NCBI RefSeq assembly: GCF_963678635.1
Contig: NC_087064.1
Span: 82,827,847-82,891,846, forward strand
Source: Symsagittifera roscoffensis
Taxonomy: Eukaryota > Xenacoelomorpha > Acoela > Convolutidae
DNA length: 64,000 nucleotides
Direction of reading: 5' to 3'
Shown one piece after another: positions 11,201 to 23,200 of this stretch. Under the pieces are notes generated by a model, which was given only the letters and a program-made list of their open reading frames with translations, was not told where the DNA came from and ran no database searches. Numbering within the stretch: the stretch's first letter is position 1; each line of letters opens with the position of its first letter. Both the position numbers and the translations under genes were made by a program.

Positions 11201-14200
11201 TCCAAATGGCGATGAAATCAGATGTGACACCAAAGAAATATGGATCGAAGTGATTTCATCTTTTAACCTCAGTTCTGTTCAAAACAACTTAATAGCTAGA
11301 TGAAACAAGCAAAACGGATCCGCTTCAATTTTCTAATTGCCTCATCACATATTCATCCAGATTATCGAAAGTTATGCATACAAAAAATCACCATGCCCGG
11401 CAGATTGATTATCGATTGACCTGGTGACATGATTGTCATCAGGATTGTGTAAGGAACAATCAACCAATTGATTCCTTCTGTGAGCTAAAAACTCACTTTA
11501 ACAATTTATGCGGTAGGTATTAACCAGTTTTTGATATTTAAGTTTATCATAGACTGAGGTTTTATCGACACAAAAAATCGGAAAACTAAAAAATAATGTT
11601 GAACAGTTTCGGTTAAGCGAATGTTCACCAGTTAACTTTTTGTTATTATAATTACGCAAGAAAAGTTACTGAATTTCAGAGGGAAATCCAACAAGAATCC
11701 TCACTCAACTTTAATTTTCCCTGTTTTTTGAAAACTTCATAAGGAAGCCAATTTAATTCCTTACGAGCAAAATCTAATGACCAGCAAGTTCAAAGGAATT
11801 TAAAACAGTAGTAGACAAAGTTCCGATTCCTTTGTTACGTTTAAGTGGTTCATGCAGTCTTCAGGAGCTTGTAATGTTCTGGAGAGATGAGTAATCGATC
11901 TTCAAATAGAGGAGCTCTGGGTCTAAAGTGAAGTCGGTACAAAGTGATCGTTTCTGGAGTGATGTATGCCTTAAAATTTCGCTCCGAACTGAAACAGATC
12001 AGAAGATTCATCCAGTTTGTAAGTTGAACATCGCTTGGATTCCCATGCTCTTAGACATCTAGACCTTAAAAAGAAAACCGTTCCCGTTCTAGAAAACCGA
12101 CTGTCAGACATAATTTTCAAAAATGCAGTTTGTAAGCGATCAAGTGGTATATCGCTAAAAACTGTTCTTTCCGAAATTCAAAAAATTAAACTAGGGGAAA
12201 CTGCAAAGTTAAACAATTCGTAAAAAAACAACATGACATTTGCTTCCTGGCAAGGGTCGCTGAAGTTAACTTCCTTAATGCAGATATGGCAAGTTCTGCT
12301 GAATTTTTTTACGCAAGAATTGCATATCTGGATGTCTCAAGGACGTTTTACGCGGTGTTTATAGTGGCTCGAGTTCACATTCTTTGTCATCTACTTGCAG
12401 ATACTGTAAACAATTTAGTGAGACATCGAGATTGTGTAGCAAAGTTTTCTACAAACCGGGCTTAAAAAGAACCGTACTCTAAGAGTGAAAATTTCATTAT
12501 TGCATTGCACTGAATACACACGTGGTGAGATGGTTGTGAGATATTGGTCTGATGTTGTTTCTTGAGTTTCAATTTCTCCTCTAGCAGACAGGGCATTCGT
12601 TCGTCAGTGTCTCAATCATCGACTAATTGAATTGTTTGTTAGTTCTTTCAAAAAGTTTGTTTAAGTTTGCACCAATCCTGAAACAAATTATCGTTTGAGT
12701 TATCAGTTTTTAAAATTTTTGAAACAACTTTTTGAAGATTTCAAAAATTTTTCATCATTTTGTTACATAATCAAACGTTTTCCATCAAGTTTAATGCTGT
12801 TTTATTTCCAAGTTGCCGAAAAGCTTAGTGCAAATTGAATAGTCGTGTTTTTCAAAAGGGAAAGTGCACTAAAAAGGAGGAGAGACACGAATGTTTTGAG
12901 AGAAATAATTCTCAGTTTGAATGAAATGAATAAAAAGTGAAAACCAAAAATACGTTTGGGTTGAATCTTGAATATTGGTAAGAAACTTTGTTTGCAGCTG
13001 GAGTTTTTAATGTTTTGTAACAGCGGTCTGTAGCTGAAATTAAGACATTTTTTTCCTGTAATTTTTACAAGTAAATCCTCAAACGAGAAAACTTTTCTTC
13101 TTTTTTCCCTACTCTTCATTTTTTTTTATACAATAGGTTCAAACACCGTATCATTTGCCTAGAGGGAGAGTTTTTGAGCCCCTAAGACTTCTGTCAAAAA
13201 TGAAATCCATCTGAACAAGTGCTTCTAAGTGATTAATATAAGATAAAAGGAAGTCAAGTTTTCAGTTGTTTGATTTTTGAAAGAAGTAGTTTTGCAGCAA
13301 AAACTTTCAATTTGTTTTTGGTTATTTTAAAAACTTGACCGATTCTCGAAACCATTGAAAGTATCGAACTTTTGTTGTTTTGTCCGTTTTTAAATTTTTT
13401 TTTGTCATTTTTATCTTCATATCAACAATCGTTTCTATGTTTTTTCTTCTGGTTAGATTTCAAATTCCGCAAACCTTGTAAAAAAATGTTTTGTTGACTT
13501 TTGAATTTTTTGTTGATTGTTTTTTTTTCATTATTTTCATCTCTATTTCAGTTAAAAGAACCAAACGGTCTTTTTCTATGTTCAAGTAGTTTTCGAAAAC
13601 TTATTCAGTTTGCCTTTATGTAGATTTAAAATTAGTCTGAATTTCGAAATTTTTAATTTGTCTGTTTTGTCTGTTTTTTTGTCCGTTTTTTCTTTTTATC
13701 AGCTTTCTTTTTTTATTTCCTCAATGCTCATCAGATTCAATCAAAAATCTTTTTAAATAATAATTATTGCATATATGTAAATAATGTCTTTTATTTGTTT
13801 CTGAGAGATGTTTTGTAAGTTTTCAGTTGTTTGATTTTTGAAAGAAGTAGTTTTGCAGCAAAAACTTTCAATTTGTTTTTGGTTATTTTAAAAACTTGAC
13901 CGATTCTCGAAACCATTGAAAGTATCGAACTTTTGTTGTTTTGTCCGTTTTTAAATTTTTTTTTGTCATTTTTATCTTCATATCAACAATCGTTTTTTCT
14001 ATGTTTTTTCTTCTGGTTAGATTTCAAATTCCGCAAACCTTGTAAAAAAATGTTTTGTTGACTTTTGAATTTTTTGTTGATTGTTTTTTTTTCATTATTT
14101 TCATCTCTATTTCAGTTAAAAGAAACAAACGGTCTTTTTCTATGTTCAAGTAGTTTTCGAAAACTTATTCAGTTTGCCTTTATGTAGATTTAAAATTAGT

Positions 14201-17200
14201 CTGAATTTCGAAATTTTTAATTTGTCTGTTTTGTCTGTTTTTTTGTCCGTTTTTTCTTTTTATCAGCTTTCTTTTTTTATTTCCTCAATGCTCATCAGAT
14301 TCAATCAAAAATCTTTTTAAATAATAATTATTGCATATATGTAAATAATGTCTTTTATTTGTTTCTGAGAGATAAATAATTTTTGTTTCTAGGTAAAAAA
14401 ATTCATAGGTCTAATTTTTTTATTTTGAGGTTTCTGTTGGTGTTCAAAAATTTGAATGTTTTTTTTTCAGTTTTTTATTGAATGAAGTTCAAACCTTGGA
14501 TCTCACGTCAAAATTATTGACTTCCTTTTTTTCTTTTCCAAGAAACTTTTGAGACTCATTTTTTGTTTTAAGAAATCTTCAAAATACATTTTTTTTAAAA
14601 AAAAATCTACAAATATCAAATTCATAACTTACAAATATATTTAAACATTTCGAAGTTGATCGTTTTATGAAAAAAAAAATCTATTGGAAATTTTCCAACT
14701 TTGATTGAAAAAAATGTGTTGATTGAAAAAAATTTTTTTCCATTTTTGATTGAAAAAATGCGAAGCAGTGAGAAAGGTGATTTCTGCGTAGAAACAAAAT
14801 GTTCAAAAACAGCGATAAATATTTCCTGAGGGTTCTATGCACATTATGCTATTTTCAATGTACAGTACATATTGGATTTTTTCACGTACATTATGGTATT
14901 TATGTACATAGTTTTTTCACGAACAGCAGAAATTTCAGTAACTTGTCTTGATGGATTTTATCAATTTCGATGGTAAAAAAAGGCGAAAATTTTCTTGATT
15001 TTCTTCAGTAGAATATATTTTTTTGTAAAGATAATATTCAATTCTAAAAAAACTCCTTTTTAGAATACACGGGTTTCACTAGAGTATTGAGAGTTAGAAG
15101 AATACGTAAGTTTGAAAGAGATGTTGGATGATGTATGAGGAGACAGGATTCAGTGATAAATTGAGCTAGATAACGATATACGTATTTAGGAAATCAGCTG
15201 GATAAGGAAGTAGTAACTCAAAAGAAAAGTATAATTCAGTTCTTCTGAATAGACCCTAAAGCTCAAAAATAATTAATTTGTGGAGAAGATTGTAAAGAAA
15301 CTTGAGAATTTTCAAGCTCATAGATATTGTTTTGTAAAACTTCGAAATAAAATTTTGTTTCGAAATTGTTAGAAGTAACTTTAGCTTCGACGAGGAATGC
15401 TTAGAAGAAGCTCACAAAAGCTATCTTTATCAATTTAATGTTAATGCTTAGATGTAAATTTAAAAAATTTGAGTAACCAAAAAACTTGAAATGTGATCTA
15501 CTCAAAGTTCGTCTGCATTCAAGCAATATCAAAGATCTTGTTGCGAAAATTCAAAAAATGAGTTTTTTTGTAGATGAATGCAACTGCAAAAGAAGAACAA
15601 TTATGAGAGATCAACCAACTTTGAATTCATCTAAAAAGGATCAGAATTTTTTCATAGAAATGTTTTTGTTTATTAGAATAAAAAATTTCATGAAACAGTC
15701 ATTTTCTCAATTCCAAATCAGCCGAACTCCTCCTGACCACCTTCGTATCAGCTCTAAGTTCGGCCCTATTAGAAGTCGGCTTAAGAACAAGGTGATTGCA
15801 TTTGTATTTACCAAATCAACCAGTGCTATCAGTATATTGTTCCTAACATTCATGCATTGAAAATTCAAATAAGTAAAAAGACCCGTGGCTACTTATTATC
15901 ATTTGTGAAATTTCTATCATTGAAATTCAAAATTCAAAAAAATTCATTGCGTATTTTTGTTAATATGTGCTTCAGAGATAGCGCAAATTGCTCTACAAAA
16001 TGTAGAAAATTGCCCACTGGCAATTGTGCAACGAGTGTGGAAGTATGCCGAAAGCAAAGGAATGTTTTTGGAACAATCGATGCCGAATAAGTTGTCAGAA
16101 AAGCAAGCAGGAGATATCTATGATGACCTAGCGATGGATACAGACGGGAATAATAATAGTAGTCGAAATGAGAGAGATTGCTCTGTTAGGCTGATGGCTC
16201 TTGCGGCCAATTTAGCAGTGAAGTGCAATGATCCCAGATTGGACAAAATTACAAAGGTAGAATAATATCTTTCCAGCAAGGCTAGCATCGGTCTCAATCG
16301 CAGTGCATATCAACTTATGTAGAATCCTGCGCCTCCATAAAATTTTGACTCCTCGTTTTGCTGACTCACACTGGCAGTTTTCGGTTTGTTATGATGGTTT
16401 GAAAAACGTTTGATTGAACAAAAATTAATTCTTTCAATGCATTCAAATTTTATACCATTCTTGTGACGCTATACCCGCGCAATAAAAAAAACAACTTCTT
16501 TCGGCAAATGTCGTGTATCGGTTAAGTTTTGAATTCCCTCAAAATACGTACTGCATAGAGTCCATCTAGATTTCTAGATTTATGATATTATAATCCTCCT
16601 TTTAATGGTGTTAGGAAAGTTTGACGCCTATCAAATGATTGGACTATTTATCTTTTCAGGCGCACATAATTCGTCAGTTGTCTAGCCTCTACATACAGGA
16701 GCAGAACTTCCAAGCAGCAACGGAAGCATTGAATGTAAGTTTGCTTTTTGAGCCATTATAACGCTGTCGTTCTTGATTTCTTTAGCAAAACTGGGGTCGA
16801 AAAAGTTATTTCTCAAAAATACTCTGTGAAAATAGTTTTCAAAGGGTTTAACGAGTTATGGTATTACAAATTGTGAATCATTTTCTAATGGTTCTGTCCA
16901 GGGTTGGATCTAGGATTTTCTCGAGGGGGGGGGGGCGGATTTTTTAGATTGACCAAATTGATTTTCCGGGCTTTCCTAAAGAACTAAAAAGACGCTGTTT
17001 TGGCCAAACTTTCTGCATTCTTTTTGGCGCGCGCTCCCCCTCAAAGTTAGTATATATTGGCGCCATTAAAAAATTTTACGGTCAGTCGGCCGAAAATGGA
17101 TTTCTTATAAAAAGTACCAAAGGGGGACCCTTTGGGTCGGCAGGGGGTCGAATCCCTGAGATGGGAGGGCAATAGCTCGGTGCTTCAAAAATCAGAGCCA

Positions 17201-20200
17201 ATCAAGTCAAAAAAGCTTTCTGGCAACCTGACACACTTGATATTTTCGACAACCTGACCCTGACCTATCGGCATTTTGACATGCCACAATGGAAATTTAA
17301 ATGGTCTCAGAAAACCAGGGTATTTTTAATGGCATGCTTACGATGGCAGTTAGCAAGCGTTATCAAATCGGAATATAGACTTTTTCGGGTTAAAAATTTG
17401 TTTTAGACAATCCATTGATATATTGGCTCATAATGAATTGAAATTTCGTTGGGTCTCCGGCACCTTTGGTCTGGAGAAACTAAACACGCCTGGGATAGCC
17501 CAGTTTTTTAGTTTGAATCTGAGCAGGACCTGTTTTTTTTTCAAATGGCAAAGGTTTCGTTTCACAAATTTGTCGGCTTATGATTTTTCTGCTCATGTTT
17601 TGACGGTTTAGTTGCCACATTTTAATTTTTTGTCGACTTCTGATTTACTTCCAACCAGATTTTTTCCAACCAGATTTTTCCAACCTCAGTAGCAAATATT
17701 GTTGCGACTAAACCGCAATATTCGTTGCGTTTTAAAACAACAATATTTGCTGCGTCGAATTCGCTGCGTCGAATTCGCTGCATCGAATTTGCAATAAGAT
17801 ATTTTGTTGCACCATTGAAATTAAGTTGCACCTTTACAGCTTATTGATAACATGTGCTCTGACATTCGAATAGTTATCAGTTTACACAGTTGATGCATTT
17901 TTAATTCATCAAATGAAACGAAGAAAGCCATTTGTTTCAAACAGAATAACGATAATAAAATCTCGATTTCAGAAATTTTCTAACTCAATATATCTCGCAA
18001 ATTTTTGAAATGCATAATTTATACATAATGTGGCTTTAGGGTTTGCAATTTTTTTAACTTGCAAAACTGTATCTTTTTGTATGTGATGCTACTTTTGCTG
18101 CATCGAATTGGCAACTTATTAGCATATGTAGCTGCATTATTGGTGGCTAGTTTTTGGGGGTTTCAAGCATCCGCGGCTGATCTGTGCGCAACTTAACTAA
18201 CATTGACTTCGTATATTTTTTTTGCTTTAAAACTAGATTTGACGCAAAAGGTTTCGGATATCGCTGCAGTGACCTATTTTTGGGCAGTTTCAAGGTGAAC
18301 ATAAATAAATGCTCCCCCTCGGATCCCATGAAATGCTGAAATTCTTAGAAAAGAATTTATAGTTCAAAGTTGTTCCTGAAAACAATTTTGCTTTGGCTTC
18401 TTCAGTTTTTCGATTTAATTTTGTCAATTGTGCGTCTGGACTTGTTTTCCGCAAATATAACATCACTCCTAACAACATTTCGAAGTTTTTTAAAATGTTT
18501 TTTTTTGGACTTAGTAGCTCTCCTTTTCTTTCCTGTTTCCTTGCTCGCAATGTTTTCTTTATTTGGTATCGCAAGTGATATATGACTGAAATTCAACTGC
18601 TGTGTATCAAGTTAAGTTTTTCTTTCATCAAGACATTATTTAATTGGCCTTTCACATGACACAGGTTTGAGAAGTCTTTATGTTGACATGTTTAAAAAAA
18701 ATGACAAAATTTTGCGACCTTAAATCTGTTTTAAGGAATTTTACGTTTTAAATTTTCAAAGTCGTCTACGATTCGAACCATCCATCTGTTGAAGAATGAA
18801 TGCTTAAACTGTAGAAATTTTTTCCTTCCTTCGCAATGCAAACTTTTGTAAGCTTTTCGTCTCCGTGTTTAATTGAAAATTGAAACAGGTTATTTTCTCA
18901 AATGAAAAGTCAGATGTTACCAGGGAACCCTCAGCGGTTGTAAATATGGCTCTAGATATTTCTGATCCAATCTTTTTAATTTCCGAGATATGCCATTTTT
19001 AATGGGTTTTTAGTTTTTTTTTTTTCGAAAAACGGATATAAAATTATTAATAAAACATGAAACTCTGAACCCTATAATTATGTGTAGTCGGATTACACTT
19101 AGGACGTGTAAATTTTTCCTGCAACTATTTCTGCTCAAATCCTTTGAAAATTAAAAAAAAAAGATTTAGAATAACTTAAATTTGAAACTTTCAACACTAT
19201 GATTGGGTGTTGTCTGAGTATGCTCAGCGGATGCAAGTCAAGTTTTACTGCTCAAATCATTTTGGCTTCCGAGAGACGTCTTTTTTTTCTTATTCCTTTT
19301 TTCCTTTGAGAAACTTTGATTTAAAGTAACTCTTGAAATTCTCTATCCTATGGTGCATTGCTATCAAAGTGTATTCAGGGGTCGCAAATACGGAGTGTTT
19401 TGAGTTGTTAATAAAAAACTTAAATTAAAAAAAAACATTCTGAATACTTGAAACTCTGTATCCTTTATGGGGTGCTGTCAGGGTACTTTCAGTGGTGCCA
19501 AATCAAGCCTCCAAATATTTGTGCTCAAAACCTATTGGTTTCCGAGATATGGCGGTTTTTTAAATGTTTTTTTTTTGCAATAAACTGATGTAAAACAGCC
19601 AAAAATAAAACTAAAACTCCCAAGCAAATGATTGGGTGTTGTCGGAGTACACTTAGCAGTTGGAAATCTGGCCTCTAAACATTACTGCTAAGATCTTTTT
19701 GGCTTTGGATATGAAGCTTTTTTTAATGATTTGTTGTTATATTTTGAAAAAATGTTTTTGGTATAAAGAAATTAACTCTGTTTGATGTTAATTAAAACTT
19801 TTGATTTTTTCAAAAATATCAAAAAACCGCTGTATGCTGTCGGACTTTAGGGGTCTTTTTTGGTGGTGAAATTTCACATACCTGAATAAACTTAGTAGTT
19901 TTAGAAAAATGACCATTTTATTCAAAAGGTCCCTCGTTTGACTGGCTTGCCTAGAAAAGTTATGCAAACCGGTGTTAATAATTCTAAGTTACATCGCTTG
20001 AATGAATAACTTGCCTCAAAATTTTTGAAATTTAGCATACCGAACCACATTCAAAATATTTCAAAGCTCTTTGCTTGAATAGTTTGCTCAGAGAAACTAA
20101 TTTTTTGCAAGCCGATTGTTTAATGCTTGATAGTGGGCCAATATGGCTCATCGTTTCAGGAATCGTTCAAACTGGATCCATTGAACCCTTTTCTTCACTA

Positions 20201-23200
20201 CCTCTGGGCTCAAACTTGTATTTGCCAGGGCGATTTGGCCTCTCTGGAAGTCCAAATTGAGCGTCTTTGGAAAAATCCGCTGTTAGAACTGGACGCCAAG
20301 ATCGAAATCATTGCTAATTGTGTTCTTAAGTGTTTTGAACGTGACTTTAAAAAGGAGGGAACTAACATAGCTTTGAAAGTGATCAGAGATTTGCCTTCGA
20401 AATGCAACTCCGCAAAGGCAATCAGTCTCGGTATGATGTTGCTGCAAAAGGGACAGTTTGATGATAGCACTGAGAATGTTCTGGAACTTTTGAACATGAT
20501 TCAGGATATGATTGAAGATAAACTTTACTTACAAGGCATGTTTGGTAAATTTTTCACAGAATTCGTTTAAGTGTAGAAACGATTAACATTTAAGTAGATT
20601 ACCAAATGTTGTTCACAGTTTAGCGACTGTTGGTTGGGCTTTTATCATTGTATCTCATCCTAGCAAGCTTATGCACCCCCTAAAGTGTAGAAATCTAATG
20701 TGCGGGTTATATTTATTGTAAGTGGAAGGGGTTCATCATGGGGAAAAATTAAGCTCTCTAATACCAAAGATTAAACGCTTGATGGTAGAAGCAGAAAAGC
20801 AACGTCAAAAAGCCTAGACTGTAGTGTGATTAAACCAGTCGAGGTATCACCAGCCGAAAATGAGGGGAGCATAAAAACCAACCACAATTTACATCATATT
20901 AATAGAATTTTGCATAATTGTTGTAACTATGATCCTAATGGTTTCAAGCGAGTGGAGTGTTATACTACGAATCCAGTTTTTACCCATTCCGCAACGTAAA
21001 CACATGTAGGGGCGGATTTAGGGGGGGACGCCCCCCCCCCCTCAGGGATTCGACCCCTGCCGACCCAAAGGGTCCCCCTTTATCATTTTGAGATATCAAT
21101 TTTTGGCGACGGACCCTAAAAATTTTCTAAAGGTGCCTTTGGTGGCATTATATACTAGTTTTTTTTTGGGGGGGGGGGGAGCGCACCGAAAAGCGCGATT
21201 TTTTGGTCAACATTTTCGAAAAAGTGCCTAAAAACGCCTTTCTACCGTTTTTTTTTAATTTTGCCTGCGGCGCAGAAAATATGGACAAAACAGTGCTTTG
21301 GGAGAGCTCGAAAAATCAATTTGGTTGACCTAAAAAAAAAAGGTAGACAAAATTTTTTTAAAATCCCCCCTCCCTCTCGGGAAAATCCTAGATCCGCCCA
21401 TGAACACATGAACACTTTTTTGAACAATTTCATGTTAATAGCATGCATTGTATACCTGTTTTGTTAGTGGCTAGTGTTTTAAAATCGACAAGACCCAGCT
21501 GGGAGGACATGCGACTCTTAATCTTTTGGTCGGTGTTCGATTCCGCCTCAATGATTTTTTCAAATATTTTTAAAGAATTAATTTTGATTTTTTTCTCATT
21601 GCCTTTTTTGAGCTACTTTTCCGTTTCTCGCTTTGCAGTATCTCATCTGTGTACATATGAACAATGATATAGCTCCGAATTTCTTGCTGGTTTTTGATGG
21701 CTTATACTTCGGCTAGTTTAACTTCCCCCTAATTTCATTGAAATATTTCAATAGTGGTAAAAAATGGGGGGGGGGGGGGGGGTTTGCAGTGATGGGGTTT
21801 TTAATGTGACTTTAAAGTCCTTGATGCTGTTTTATTTTAGATTTTTCTTAAGTCAAAACTGTGGTGTATGAATTGTAATGTGTTGCTAAAAGCAGCACAT
21901 ACTTGAGTCTAAAAACCAGAAAAATACCTAATTGAGAGTCGATGAACATAGTTCATACTCTTATATAGGTCGAGTTGATTTTGTTTTTCAGGAAAAGTAC
22001 GTTGAAAAATTTGTTGACGCTCGAATTTGATTTTGTTGACGTTCATTTCTTTTTTTTCATAGGAAGGCAGACTCCACTGTCGAACAGCAAAAGTGTAAAA
22101 GTCACGAAATACGTGATCGACTTCTAGTTTCGAAACATCTATTTTTTCTGTGAAATTCGAAAGTTGAGATTTTTTCAAAAAACAAGACGTGGCTGAGTCG
22201 TTCAAGGCTCAGGTTTGGTATTTTTGAGGTATCTGGTTCCAACTTTTTAGCAGTAATAAATTGATTTTAAAAGTTGACTAACGAAGTTGATCCAGTTTTC
22301 TTAAATTGGGTTAATTTTATCAACAAAGTGTCAATCATAATTTGTTCTAGAAAGGCAGTATTTTTTTCGCTTACTTGCGTTCTTTGAATTTTTTCCAACT
22401 GTTTCAAAGTTAAATCTTTTTTGTACAAATCTGGAAGAAAAATACCTTCCTTATTGATGAAACGACAATTAATTAATAGATATTTTCTTGCTTGGTCTAG
22501 CCGTAATGCGCATGCATTGGGATCTTAATGTCTGAGATTCGAGTTTCTGCAGGAAGTTTTTTTTTTTGATATGCTCGGAAAATAAGAATTTAAAATTCGA
22601 ATTGTTAGTCTATCGTTTGTCTGCTTAGTTTTTGTTAGCTTAATTTTCAAAGCTTGATCCTTTCTTATTTAGAAGTTAACAAATTCTGTTTTTGTATAGC
22701 TTACCTGTTGTTTTTTTCGCTCAAATGGTTTCGGTTTATGTTACATTGGTGTAATTACCTCATTTTTTGTCGTTTCAAGTGCAAAAAAATAGATTTTGTG
22801 GTTTTATGTGCATCAGGAGGAGCGATGCGTAAACAATTTGAGACATTAAACTCAGTTACATTAAACTTTGCCAGACTTTCTAGAATATTCTGTGGTTTGT
22901 TGTGTGGTTGAGTAACAGGTGTTTTCGTGTACCATGAATTTAAATGCCTGAAAAGTAGTCACAGTTTAATTCAACTTCAAGCAGACAAGACTACCTGTTA
23001 ATAAATTTCTACCCAGGGGTTTTCTTCATATTTCATACTGTCGATTTTCTCCCCCAAAGTTGATTTTGGGGTAGGGATTGTACGGCTGATCCTGGCGAAG
23101 TGCTGCTACGCCCCAGTTTTCATTTTTAAAAACTGAAAAGAATAATTTCTTTGCATTTTCTGAGCAGAATACGAGACCTCCGTCTTTCTCATTCAGCGCA

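Larger units (their letters stand above)
7617..14960. repeat. Giant imperfect inverted repeat, arms about 3.5 kb
   Basis: Successive blocks on the left read as the reverse complement of blocks on the right. Outermost pair: gaaatttccgctgctcgtgaa (about 7639) with ttcacgaacagcagaaattt (about 14915). Next pair: catagtgtacg with cgtacattatg. Inner pair: caatcatgtcaccaggtcaat (about 11088) with attgacctggtgacatgatt (about 11412). The centre is near 11.25 kb. The arms are clearly diverged. The left arm carries about 1 kb of extra sequence (about 7900-8880) and the right arm carries a 561-bp tandem duplication. I did not find clean target duplications. It could be a foldback element or a head-to-head duplication of an unknown transposon. 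Confidence 0.8.
6576..15975. other. Intron 3 of the TEX11-like gene (9.4 kb)
   Basis: A non-coding intron dominated by a large imperfect inverted repeat (about 7617-14960). The first kilobase (6576-7616) is AT-rich with short ttatcagat/taattaa repetitions and no coding frame. 14960-15975 also shows nothing recognisable apart from a chance 124-codon frame. Confidence 0.7.
16735..20159. other. Intron 5 of the TEX11-like gene (3.4 kb)
   Basis: No coding exon is needed or seen between exons 5 and 6. It holds an inverted MITE copy, short gctgcgtcgaatt repetitions and a degenerate long-period array, annotated separately. Confidence 0.7.

Noticed and set aside
15486-15860. 124-codon frame just upstream of TEX11-like exon 4
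   Set aside because: It has no family similarity, is low in complexity and lies inside intron 3; exons 3 and 4 join in phase without it.
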